This document shows, in pieces, positions 34,934-43,430 of a stretch of 64,000 bases of DNA. Positions within the stretch are counted from its first letter, which is position 1; each line of letters starts with the position of its first letter. The notes beneath the pieces were generated by a model. The model worked only from the letters and a program-made list of their open reading frames with translations. It ran no database searches and had not been told where the DNA came from. The DNA is from Hyphomonas sp. Its GTDB lineage: Bacteria > Pseudomonadota > Alphaproteobacteria > Caulobacterales > Hyphomonadaceae. The translations under genes and the position numbers were made by a program. The stretch covers positions 372,001-436,000 of the forward strand of contig NZ_CP051230.1 in the NCBI RefSeq assembly GCF_017792385.1. Direction: 5' to 3'.

Positions 34934-37522
34934 TCAGGCCGCTTCTTTCTTCGGGTTGCCAAGTTCCTGTTTCACGCGCTCCGCCAGTTGGCGAACCGTG
35001 AAGGGTTTCGGCAGGAAGGAAACCGCACGGTCATCATCCAGCTGCTTGGCAATGTCGCGCTCTGCATAGCCGGAAATGAAGATAACGCGGGCATGACCCA
35101 GCAATTCCTTCGCCTCGCGGATCAGCGTCGGCCCGTCCTTGCCCGGCATGACCACATCGGAGATGACCAGATCGAAACTCTCGGGATTGTCTTCGAGAAT
35201 CTCCATGGCTTCCTCGCCATCACACGCTTCCTCGACCTCGTAGCCGCTCGACCGCAGAAGCGATGCGGCGATACCGCGGACGCCATCTTCGTCCTCGATC
35301 AGCAGGATCCGGCCGCGGCCGGAAATGTCGACGGGCTGACTGGCTGCTTTTTCGGATGGCAGGCTGTCGGCGGATTCCGGAATATCTTCTGCCTTCAGGG
35401 CAGGCAGGTAAATATGGAAGGTCGTCCCCTTCCCGACAGAGGACGTTGTGCAGATATATCCGCCCGACTGCTTGATGATGCCATACACGGTCGCGAGGCC
35501 GAGCCCGGTACCGACACCGGCTTCCTTCGTGGTGAAGAAGGGCTGGAAGATCTTGTCCATCACATCTTTCGACATGCCATGGCCGGTGTCTTCCACCTCG
35601 ATCAGCATATAGTCGCCATCGCTGACGAAGTTGAAGCCCTTCTCATGTGCTTCAGCGCCAGTTGAACGCGCGGTGCGGATCGTCAGCTTGCCACCATTCT
35701 TGTGGCTGAGCATGGCATCGCGGGCATTGGTTGCCAAATTGAACAATGCGTTTTCGAGCTGGTTCTTGTCCGCTTTGACATATGGCACGTCGCGGCCATG
35801 CTTGACGTCCAGTTCGATCCGCTCGTCGAGAAGCTGGCGGAGCAGGATCGAGAATTCGGACATGAAATCCGTCACTGCGAACACTTCCCGCTTGAAGGTC
35901 TGCTGGCGCGCATAGGCCAGCAGCATCTTCACCAAATCCTTGGCGCGGATGGAGAATTCGTGGATCGACTTCAGATTGGGGTAGGACGGGTCGCCCAGCG
36001 GATGGTGGACCATCAGCTGCTCATTGTTCAGGATGATGCCCTGCAGCACATTGTTGAAGTCGTGCGCGACGCCGCCAGCAAGCTGGCCGATGGCCTGCAT
36101 CTTCTCGCCATGCGCCAGGCGCATTTCCAACTGGCGCTGTTCGGTGATGTCCATGACATAGGCCACGGATGGCCGCCCGGCCCCGTCCAGCGCAACAAAG
36201 ACATTGACGTGCTTGGGTTCCGGACCGGCCAGCTTCAGATTAACCGGCTTGTCGATCGCATCGACCAGCAAACTGCTCAGCGCATCATCGCCTTCGTCGG
36301 CCACGAACAGGTCGGAGAATTTGCCGCCCGGCGCCGCCTTGCCTTCGGTCATGTCCATCAGCGAACGATTGGCATCCATGATGATTGCGCTGTCTACGCT
36401 GCCACCTTCAAGGCGCACCGCACCGAAGGGCGCATCGTCGAACATGGGATCGCCGTCCGGGCGCGGCGGACGCGAGGCGGTGGAAATGCGAAAGCCTTCC
36501 TCGCCTGTGTTCATCACCTGCTGGCTGGCCAGGATGATCGTGCGGCCGGTCGCATCCGCGCCCTTGCCGGACCAGGTCGTGATGGCCTGAACCGGCCGCT
36601 CGACACCGTCGCGGCCTCGCAGCTGGATATCGACGCGGCCCGGTACGCCGGACTTGCGGTCCCGCGACAGCATTTTCACGAATTCCGGACGCATGATGTC
36701 GTCAATCCGGATGCTCTTCGCTGTCTCCGGCAGGCCGAGCATGTCGCGAAGCCAGCTATTGGCGTAGGTAATCGTGCCATCCGGACGGGCTGCAAAGAAC
36801 CCCATCGGGGCGTCTTCGACATAAAGCGATTTCAGATCCGCAGCGCCAGTCGCTTCCCCGTCGCCTGCAATCGGCCGGATGCGCCAGAGCACCTTGTCCC
36901 GCGGCAATGGCGAAACGGAAATCTCGAACTGGGCAGGAACGCGCTCGGGCCCGATGGTGATCGGCGGCAGGATTTCGCGACGCGCATGGCCGACCTTGGC
37001 GTCCTTTGACAGGCGATAGACCGGCGCCGCGAGTCCGGGATTGGCGCCGAACAGACGATCCACCGTCACGGGGGCACCTTCGGCCTGCGAGCCGATCAGC
37101 GCGAGACCGGTCAGTTCGCGATACGCGGTGTTCGCCGCCATGGGCGCACCGCCCCGATCAGCGATCAGAACCGACTCATCCAGCGCCTCGATCCAGCCGA
37201 ATCTGGGTGTGGCTGCCTGTGCCGCCCGGGCAATCGATCCGCGTTCCGGGAACAGGCCCAGCATGCGGCCGGCCCCGCGAACACTCCACAACAGGAAAAC
37301 CAGCCCGCCTGACGCCATGGCAATCAGCAGGATCGGTCCCGGCGCACCGGACGCATTGGGCCAGGCAAGCGCAACACTGGCTGCAGCGATGGACACGAGA
37401 AGGCAGACCCAGAATGAAAGCTGCATGAAATCCACGCGGCCGCGTTCAGGAAAGGCGCCCATTTCGTTGGCGGCGTCCTGATCGTCAGCGGGAGCGGCCT
37501 TCGCCTGCACTTGAGAATCCAT
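34934..37522 (-). CDS. cckA: Hybrid sensor histidine kinase CckA
   Basis: CckA feeds phosphate through ChpT to CtrA and CpdR, controlling the alphaproteobacterial cell cycle. About 862 residues: two transmembrane helices near the N-terminus, two to three PAS-like modules, a HisKA domain with the phospho-His in LAGGVAHDFNNVLQGI, a HATPase with VEDTGHGMSKDVMDKIFQPFFTTK and GTGLGLATVYG, and a C-terminal receiver with its Asp in FDLVISDVVMPGKDG. An ATG with AGGAG 13 bases upstream was chosen; an in-frame TTG lies 33 bases earlier. It converges with the hydrolase. Confidence 0.95.
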   Translation of the reverse strand: MDSQVQAKAAPADDQDAANEMGAFPERGRVDFMQLSFWVCLLVSIAAASVALAWPNASGAPGPILLIAMASGGLVFLLWSVRGAGRMLGLFPERGSIARAAQAATPRFGWIEALDESVLIADRGGAPMAANTAYRELTGLALIGSQAEGAPVTVDRLFGANPGLAAPVYRLSKDAKVGHARREILPPITIGPERVPAQFEISVSPLPRDKVLWRIRPIAGDGEATGAADLKSLYVEDAPMGFFAARPDGTITYANSWLRDMLGLPETAKSIRIDDIMRPEFVKMLSRDRKSGVPGRVDIQLRGRDGVERPVQAITTWSGKGADATGRTIILASQQVMNTGEEGFRISTASRPPRPDGDPMFDDAPFGAVRLEGGSVDSAIIMDANRSLMDMTEGKAAPGGKFSDLFVADEGDDALSSLLVDAIDKPVNLKLAGPEPKHVNVFVALDGAGRPSVAYVMDITEQRQLEMRLAHGEKMQAIGQLAGGVAHDFNNVLQGIILNNEQLMVHHPLGDPSYPNLKSIHEFSIRAKDLVKMLLAYARQQTFKREVFAVTDFMSEFSILLRQLLDERIELDVKHGRDVPYVKADKNQLENALFNLATNARDAMLSHKNGGKLTIRTARSTGAEAHEKGFNFVSDGDYMLIEVEDTGHGMSKDVMDKIFQPFFTTKEAGVGTGLGLATVYGIIKQSGGYICTTSSVGKGTTFHIYLPALKAEDIPESADSLPSEKAASQPVDISGRGRILLIEDEDGVRGIAASLLRSSGYEVEEACDGEEAMEILEDNPESFDLVISDVVMPGKDGPTLIREAKELLGHARVIFISGYAERDIAKQLDDDRAVSFLPKPFTVRQLAERVKQELGNPKKEAA

Positions 37523-37719
37523 TGGTCGCTTTACACTCCTGTTGCCAGCCGCCAAGGTTGCGCCAGCACTCTACGCCTTTTCCGTCCAGCAACGCTGGCG
37601 ACTCAGTCATACGGAATCCTAGTCTACCAAATGTGGCACGACAAAGGTTAATGAAAGCGAAAAAGACGTTAAGACAAACGTTGAAAATTGCAGAAATCAC
37701 AGTGGAATCGGAGGTTTTC

Positions 37720-39612
37720 ATGAGACGGACTTCAACAGCAATCGCAGCCCTTCTGCTGCTCGGCGCCTGCCAGAGCCAGCCCGATGATGCGCTGCCTCCG
37801 CCGGTCGCTGCCGTCCCGCCGCCGGCCCCTGCACAGATCGACCGCGCCGAACTCGTCGCCGAGGAATCTGCGCGCCTCAACGCCTGGTTTGAAGTCAAGT
37901 TTCAAGAAATGCTGGCCCGTAACCCGATGTACCAGACGTATCTGGGTGTGAAGACCGATTACGATAAATGGAACGACGTTTCCGATGAGGCCGCCATCGA
38001 GGAGATGGAAATCCAACGCGCCAATGTCGCGGAGATGCAGGCCGCCTTCGACTATGATCTGCTGGATGATCAGGCCAAGCTGTCCTGGCGCTTGGCAGAA
38101 TACGAACTGGCAGAAGCCGAAGCTGCCTTTCCCTTTCGCCATCACGACTACGTCTTCGACCAGATGGGCGGCGTGCAGTCAGGCATCCCGGCCTTCCTGG
38201 TCAACCAGCACGGCGTGACCAGCCTGTCCGACGCCGAGGCCTATATTGCCCGTCTGGAAGGCATCAAGGGGTACTTGGCCGGCAACATCGAGAATGCGGA
38301 ATATGCCGCCAGCCTCGGAATCCAGCCTCCGGCTTTCGCTTATCCCTACATCCTCAACGACTCCCAGAGCGTCATCACCGGCTATCCCTTCACCTCGGAT
38401 GTCAGCGACGGCACCGAGGACAGCCCGCTGATGAAGGATTTCCGCGGCAAGGTGGCCGGCCTGGTCGAGTCCGGTGAAATTGATTCCGCCAAATCGGATG
38501 AATTGCTGGCGGCTGCCGCCGATGCCCTGACCGGATGGGTTGGGCCGGCCTATGAAAACCTGATCGCCGTGATGACAGCGCAAGCTGAAACGGCCACCAC
38601 AGATGACGGCGCATGGAAATTGCCGGACGCGGAGGCCTATTATGCGATGCGCCTGAAGCGCATGACCACGACGGACAGAAGCGCCGCGGAAATCCATCAA
38701 CTCGGACTGGACGAAGTGGCCCGCATTCATGGCGAAATGCGCGACATCATGACCAAAGTCGGCTTCGAAGGCACCCTGAAGGAATTCTTCGAATTCATGC
38801 GGACCGATCCGCAATTCTATCTGCCGAACACCGCCGAGGGACGCGAGGAATACCTCTCCGAGGCCCGGCGCCAGATCGAGCTGATGAAAGCTGATCTGCC
38901 CAGCGTCTTCAACACATTCCCGAAAGCCGACATGATCGTGAAGGCGGTCGAGCCGTTTCGCGAGAAATCCGCCGGCAAGGCCTTCTACTCGCGCCCTGCC
39001 CCCGATGGCAGCCGTCCGGGCACGTATTACGCCAACCTGTACCGGATGCAGGACATGCCGACCTATCAGTTGCAGGCCCTGGCCTTCCATGAAGGCATTC
39101 CCGGTCACCACATGCAGATCGCCATCGCGCAGGAACTGGAGGGCATTCCGAGCTTCCGCAAATATGGTGGCTACACCGCCTTCTCCGAAGGCTGGGGCCT
39201 GTATTCGGAATTCCTGCCCAAGGAGATGGGGTATTATTCCGACCCGTATGACGATTTCGGCCGGCTCGCCATGGAGATCTGGCGCGCAGCCCGTCTGGTC
39301 GTCGATACAGGCATCCATGACAAGAAATGGACGCGGGAAGAAGCCATCCAGTACTTGCTGGACAATACGCCCAACCCGGAGGGCGATGCGAAGAAGGCCA
39401 TTGAGCGTTACATCGTGATGCCGGGTCAGGCCACCGCCTACAAGATCGGCATGCTCAAGATCCTGGAACTGCGGGAGATGGCGAAGACCGAGCTGGGCGA
39501 TGCGTTCGATATCGCCGAATTCCATGACGTTGTGCTGAAGGATGGACCGGTTCCGCTGAGCATTCTGGAAGAGAATGTGAAAGCCTGGGTCGCCGAAAAG
39601 CAGGCAGCCTGA
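37720..39612 (+). CDS. DUF885 family zinc metallopeptidase-like lipoprotein
   Basis: A 630-residue lipoprotein (lipobox LLLLGAC, Cys17) of the DUF885 family, carboxypeptidase-like zinc enzymes. The diagnostic HEGIPGHH is at 457-464, preceded by RPGTYYANLYRMQDMPTYQLQALAF and followed by KYGGYTAFSEGWGLYSE, which supplies a further Glu ligand. GGAGG sits five bases before the ATG. It is two bases from the yceI-like gene and probably co-translated with it. Peptide substrate unknown. Confidence 0.92.
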   Translation: MRRTSTAIAALLLLGACQSQPDDALPPPVAAVPPPAPAQIDRAELVAEESARLNAWFEVKFQEMLARNPMYQTYLGVKTDYDKWNDVSDEAAIEEMEIQRANVAEMQAAFDYDLLDDQAKLSWRLAEYELAEAEAAFPFRHHDYVFDQMGGVQSGIPAFLVNQHGVTSLSDAEAYIARLEGIKGYLAGNIENAEYAASLGIQPPAFAYPYILNDSQSVITGYPFTSDVSDGTEDSPLMKDFRGKVAGLVESGEIDSAKSDELLAAAADALTGWVGPAYENLIAVMTAQAETATTDDGAWKLPDAEAYYAMRLKRMTTTDRSAAEIHQLGLDEVARIHGEMRDIMTKVGFEGTLKEFFEFMRTDPQFYLPNTAEGREEYLSEARRQIELMKADLPSVFNTFPKADMIVKAVEPFREKSAGKAFYSRPAPDGSRPGTYYANLYRMQDMPTYQLQALAFHEGIPGHHMQIAIAQELEGIPSFRKYGGYTAFSEGWGLYSEFLPKEMGYYSDPYDDFGRLAMEIWRAARLVVDTGIHDKKWTREEAIQYLLDNTPNPEGDAKKAIERYIVMPGQATAYKIGMLKILELREMAKTELGDAFDIAEFHDVVLKDGPVPLSILEENVKAWVAEKQAA

Positions 39613-39614
39613 CC

Positions 39615-40262
39615 ATGCGTGTCCGCCGCCTCGCCCTCGCCGGCCTCGCATCTGTAGCGCTGGCAAGCGCGGCGGCGTGTACGTCCGTCATTGCCCCCAT
39701 CCTGAAACCGGACGTCAGCACGGACGTCTCCGGCATGGAGGGGGGCGACTGGCAGCTCGATCCGGCGCATGCTGCGATCACTTTCAAGATCGATCATCTC
39801 GGCTATTCGACTTTCATCGGCCGTTTCGAGCGCTTCGACGTCCGCCTGAGCGGGCAGCCGGACTCTCCGGAAACCGCCCGGGTTGAAGGGCGGGTCGACA
39901 TGACCTCTCTCGACATTGCGAATGACGCGTTTGCCGAAACCCTGATGGGACCGGACTGGTTCAATGCGGACCCGTTTCCGGAAGCCCGCTTCCAGTCGAC
40001 CCGAATATTGCTGACCGGGCCGGTCACAGCCGATGTCGAAGGCCTTCTTACCCTGCGAGGCCGGACAGCGCCGATTGTGCTGGCGGTACGGTTCAACGGT
40101 TCTGGTCACGACCGTTTGCGGAATGCCGATGTGGCCGGCTTTTCCGCTACCGCCCGTCTGGATCGCACGGATTTCGGGATCGACCGGTTCAGCGGCCTAC
40201 TGACGGATGACGTGGAGATCGAAATCGAGGCGGAACTGATAAAGACACCCGGCGTAACTTGA
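39615..40262 (+). CDS. YceI family lipid-binding protein, putative lipoprotein
   Basis: A 215-residue YceI-fold protein: the N-terminal signal ends near SAAAC (lipobox-like), then WQLDPAHAAITFKIDHLGYSTFIGRFERFDVRL, the family opening. It continues with strands forming a lipocalin-like barrel that in relatives binds polyisoprenoid. The final ATARLDRTDFGID is also family-typical. Its start lies two bases from the DUF885 stop. Confidence 0.93.
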   Translation: MRVRRLALAGLASVALASAAACTSVIAPILKPDVSTDVSGMEGGDWQLDPAHAAITFKIDHLGYSTFIGRFERFDVRLSGQPDSPETARVEGRVDMTSLDIANDAFAETLMGPDWFNADPFPEARFQSTRILLTGPVTADVEGLLTLRGRTAPIVLAVRFNGSGHDRLRNADVAGFSATARLDRTDFGIDRFSGLLTDDVEIEIEAELIKTPGVT

Positions 40263-40323
40263 TCTGAACGTTTGACCGTCCCTATCAGGGGACTGGACCA
40301 ATTTGTCATCAGGAGATTTGGGG

Positions 40324-41310
40324 ATGCTGGGTGAAATGTTGGCGGAGGTGTTCTCCGTATCGGGCCTGTTTACGCTGTTGATGCTGTTGATGCTTCAGGC
40401 AGTTCTGGGTTTCGACAATCTTCTCTATATTTCAATCGAATCCAAACGGGTTGGCGAGGCCAAGGCGCCGATGGTTCGTCAATGGGGGATCGGCCTGGCC
40501 GTCCTGTTCCGGATTGTCCTCCTCTTCATCATCGTTGCCCTGTTCGACGCACTGGCAGAGCCGCTCTTCGGATTCAACTTCAACGGCTTCTTTGAGGGCG
40601 AGTTCACCTTCCAGAGTCTGATCACGCTGGCGGGTGGAGCCTTCATCATCTACACGGCGATCAAGGAAATCTCCCACATGCTGACGGTTGAGCACATCGA
40701 ACACAGCGAAGGCGGAAAAAAGAAATCGGTCATGCAGGCCATCACCCTGATTGTCTCGATGAACCTCGTCTTTTCCTTCGACTCCATTCTGTCAGCCATG
40801 GCCATTGCGAATGTCGAGGTCGCCCAGATTGTGAACGCGGCAGGTGAGACAATTGGCACGTTCAAGGGCACCATCACGGACTGCAAGGAAGCGCTGATCG
40901 CCCAGCCCATGGCAGATGCCGTCGCCTGCCGGCCCGGCAAGGACTATCAGGTCTGGCTGATGGCCATCGCCATTATCGTGTCCGGCATTGTGATGGCCCT
41001 GATGGCCAATACGGTTGCGGAATTCCTCAAGAAGAACCGGATGTACGAAGTCCTCGGCCTGTTCATCCTGTTTCTGGTTGGTGTCCTGCTGGTCACCGAG
41101 GGCGCGCATCTCGCCCATATGAAACTGTTCAGCTACACGATCGAGGCGATGTCGAAATCCTCCTTCTATCTCGTCATCTTCGTGCTGGTGGTGACCGACA
41201 TCATTTCCGTGCGCTACCAGCGCCGTCTCTGGGCCCAGAAGGAAGCGGAGATCCGGGGTGGCGGGACCGAGGAAGCCTCGATCGCGGGCGCAGAATCCCA
41301 GATGCACTAA
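40324..41310 (+). CDS. TerC family membrane protein
   Basis: A 328-residue polytopic inner-membrane protein with seven or more helices and the TerC signatures LGFDNLLYI and FSFDSILSA, whose acidic residues are conserved in the family. TerC proteins have been linked to metal export, chiefly manganese, co-translationally with secretion; tellurite resistance is the historical name. AGGAG lies eight bases before the ATG; an in-frame TTG seven codons upstream is less likely. It follows yceI by about 60 bases. Confidence 0.93.
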   Translation: MLGEMLAEVFSVSGLFTLLMLLMLQAVLGFDNLLYISIESKRVGEAKAPMVRQWGIGLAVLFRIVLLFIIVALFDALAEPLFGFNFNGFFEGEFTFQSLITLAGGAFIIYTAIKEISHMLTVEHIEHSEGGKKKSVMQAITLIVSMNLVFSFDSILSAMAIANVEVAQIVNAAGETIGTFKGTITDCKEALIAQPMADAVACRPGKDYQVWLMAIAIIVSGIVMALMANTVAEFLKKNRMYEVLGLFILFLVGVLLVTEGAHLAHMKLFSYTIEAMSKSSFYLVIFVLVVTDIISVRYQRRLWAQKEAEIRGGGTEEASIAGAESQMH

Positions 41311-41330
41311 GTCCGGAGGCGGCCTGCTGC

Positions 41331-42491
41331 CTAGCGCAGCAGGGCCGTGCGCCGATTGATACGCAAGGCCATGCGTGTGCCCTTGCGGCCGATCTCGCCT
41401 TCCGCCACCACAGCCCCGTCGCGGCCCCCGGTCAGCAGCTCCACCGGCTGATCGGCCGGCAAGCCGAGCAACAGCGTCGATCCGGGTTTCAGATCCGCCA
41501 GGCGCGACAAGGGTACGCTGAGTGAGGCGACCCGCGCAGTCAGAACGGCTGTCATCGCCCCTGCTCCGGCAGCCGGTTCGGCAGCAACCGGGCGCGCAGG
41601 CTTGCGCACCGGCGCCGGGTCGCTCGACACGTCGAACAAATCATCTTCCGCGAGGATCAGTCGCGCAGGCAGTCTCGCTTCATCCACGCGCACATCGAGA
41701 TCCAGGATCGAGGCCATGCCGGGCCCGGCCAGAGCGGCCGCGAACTCGGCGTCAGTCTCGATGCGCGAGAATTTGAGCGCAGGGGCAATCGCACTTCCCA
41801 ACGGCCGGACCAGCCCCTCCAGCAACGCGGAATCCATGGGGGTCAGCGGCCGGCTGGAAGCCTCACCGGGCTTGCCGCCACATGCTGTCTCGATCAGGGC
41901 GTTGGCCAGCGGTCCGCTCAGCACCAGCATGGCGGCAATCTCGCCGCCTGGCGCGGAAAAGCAGGCAATGGCGGCGCCGCGACCGGCGCAATCCGTGGCG
42001 AGTCCCTGGTCAAAATCGCCGCGCGCGCTGGCCCGGGCAATGGCGGCGGCTTTCAGCCCGCACCCGTCTCGCAGCGCCAGACTCAGTCGGGAGGCGATTC
42101 TCCTCGCATCTTCGGAAAGCTCGGTCGGTGTCGCGGCAGGCTTGGCTGGCAGTTCAGCCACTGGCATGGCCGTGATCTGTTCGGGCTCCGGATCAGGTTC
42201 CGGCATGTCATCGAGATCCGGTCGCAAAAGCGCCTCGATCTCAGCGGCACTGAGCACCCCTCTTGCCGTCGGAATTGGCCGCTCGGGCGTGATCGGCTCG
42301 AATGTGGTCGGCATGTCGAGCATGATGTCAGCTTCACGCCGGGGCGACATGTCCCATCCGTCATCGGCAGCAAGAGGCAAATTGGTCTTCATGGATCGGT
42401 CGGCCGGTTCGCGTGTTCCCCGTTGTTTTGCGTCAGATACGGTTAACGACTGGTTAGGAATTTGCGCTTCGGTCACCTCGTTATCAGCCAT
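41331..42491 (-). CDS. fliM: FliM-like flagellar motor switch protein
   Basis: About 386 residues. The N-terminal LSAAEIEALLRPD is the CheY-binding-type peptide of FliM (LSQDEIDALL in other species). The middle resembles the FliM core, and the C-terminal about 75 residues form a SpoA (FliN/FliM) domain (LTARVASLSVPLSRLADLKPG, then GEIGRKGTRMALRI). It would sit in the C-ring and set rotation direction. No other C-ring or hook gene is beside it. Two starts are possible: ATG at 42491 with an AGGGA six bases upstream, or ATG at 42392, downstream of a CtrA-like box. Similarity outside the motifs is modest. Confidence 0.75.
   Translation of the reverse strand: MADNEVTEAQIPNQSLTVSDAKQRGTREPADRSMKTNLPLAADDGWDMSPRREADIMLDMPTTFEPITPERPIPTARGVLSAAEIEALLRPDLDDMPEPDPEPEQITAMPVAELPAKPAATPTELSEDARRIASRLSLALRDGCGLKAAAIARASARGDFDQGLATDCAGRGAAIACFSAPGGEIAAMLVLSGPLANALIETACGGKPGEASSRPLTPMDSALLEGLVRPLGSAIAPALKFSRIETDAEFAAALAGPGMASILDLDVRVDEARLPARLILAEDDLFDVSSDPAPVRKPARPVAAEPAAGAGAMTAVLTARVASLSVPLSRLADLKPGSTLLLGLPADQPVELLTGGRDGAVVAEGEIGRKGTRMALRINRRTALLR
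42443..42457 (-). promoter_or_regulatory. CtrA-like binding box
   Basis: Read leftward the sequence is CTAA-N7-TTAACC, one mismatch from the CtrA consensus TTAA-N7-TTAACC. It lies within the first codons of the longer FliM frame and 50-65 bases before the shorter start. cckA is in the same window. Confidence 0.45.
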
Positions 42492-42672
42492 GCTCAATCC
42501 CTGAACTCCGCCAGCGTTAAGATCGGCGCGGTTCGTGTTAAATATCACGTCTTCGCGTTAAGGCCTTGATTACCATGCTGTAAGACATCGTTTGGACCTC
42601 GGTGCCATCATGTCTTCAACGCATGAGGCTCCAAGCATAACCGCCGAAGCGTTGGGTAGATGGGCGAATGAA

Positions 42673-42711
42673 AACGGCGGTAATCCGGGAAAGGATTACC
42701 GCCGTTCTTTT
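42673..42711. terminator. Strong hairpin terminator between dksA and the fliM-like gene
   Basis: A perfect 14-bp stem, AACGGCGGTAATCC and its complement, encloses a 6-base loop. It is followed by CTTTTT on the plus strand and TTTTC on the minus strand. It ends leftward dksA transcription; the better T-run reads rightward. Confidence 0.9.
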
Positions 42712-42731
42712 TGCTCTATGGACAGGTCGAC

Positions 42732-43148
42732 CTAGTCGTCGCGCAAGGTGCGTTCCTTGCGCTCGTGTCGCTCCTGCGCCTCAAGGCTCAGCGTTGCCGT
42801 CGGACGGGCTTCAAGCCGGCGCAGGCCAATCGGCTCACCCGTCACTTCGCAATATCCGTAGGACCCATCATCAATGCGGCGCAGGGCGGAATCGATCTTG
42901 GAAATCAGTTTGCGCTGGCGGTCGCGGGTCCGCAGCTCGAGGGCCTTGTCACTCTCCGCGGACGCGCGGTCAACAATGTCGGGCAAAGAGCCGGACTCGC
43001 CCTGGAGGTTGTTGATGGTCTGCTTGGCGCCGTCCAGAATGTCGGCTTTCCAGTTTTCCAGAAGCCGACGGAAGTAGGCGAGCTGACGCTCGTTCATGAA
43101 CTCCTCGTCGTCCGAGGGGCGATAGTCGTCCGAAAGGTCAACACTCAT
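42732..43148 (-). CDS. dksA: RNA polymerase-binding transcription factor DksA
   Basis: DksA enters the RNA polymerase secondary channel and, with ppGpp, retunes transcription. The 138-residue protein has the coiled coil with the tip residues Asp57, Asp60 and Ala62 (PDIVDRASAE, equivalent to the D-x-x-D-x-A tip). The region corresponding to the zinc finger (YCEVTGEPIGLRRLEARPTATLSLEAQERHE) keeps only Cys100. Lack of a complete zinc site is common in alphaproteobacterial DksA. It diverges from the unrecognised gene at 43431 across about 280 bases, with GGCGG/CCGCC repeats near its start. Confidence 0.95.
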   Translation of the reverse strand: MSVDLSDDYRPSDDEEFMNERQLAYFRRLLENWKADILDGAKQTINNLQGESGSLPDIVDRASAESDKALELRTRDRQRKLISKIDSALRRIDDGSYGYCEVTGEPIGLRRLEARPTATLSLEAQERHERKERTLRDD

Positions 43149-43430
43149 CGCTTCTTCACCTTACTCTGTTTGGGGGCGGATATAGACCGCCTAGTGATTC
43201 TCTGCAATTCCCGAGGCTGTGTAATTTTCGTCAATGTTTTCAGACAATTGAGGCAAAATCATGTATTCCTCATGAGATTGTTACCCAATCGGGGGACCCG
43301 AAAACGACGAAACCGGTGCAATTTACAGGCCAGCCCTTGATCTTTCGCGCCACGATGCGCTGTATGGTTCCCTGTCCAAAACGCAACAGATGCACTGGTT
43401 TCAGCGTAGATGGCCCGACGCCGGAAAACT

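Noticed and set aside
38179..39666. A 495-codon frame opposite the DUF885 gene, and a 435-codon frame opposite cckA
   Set aside because: Both are antisense to genes with intact motifs and have shadow composition.
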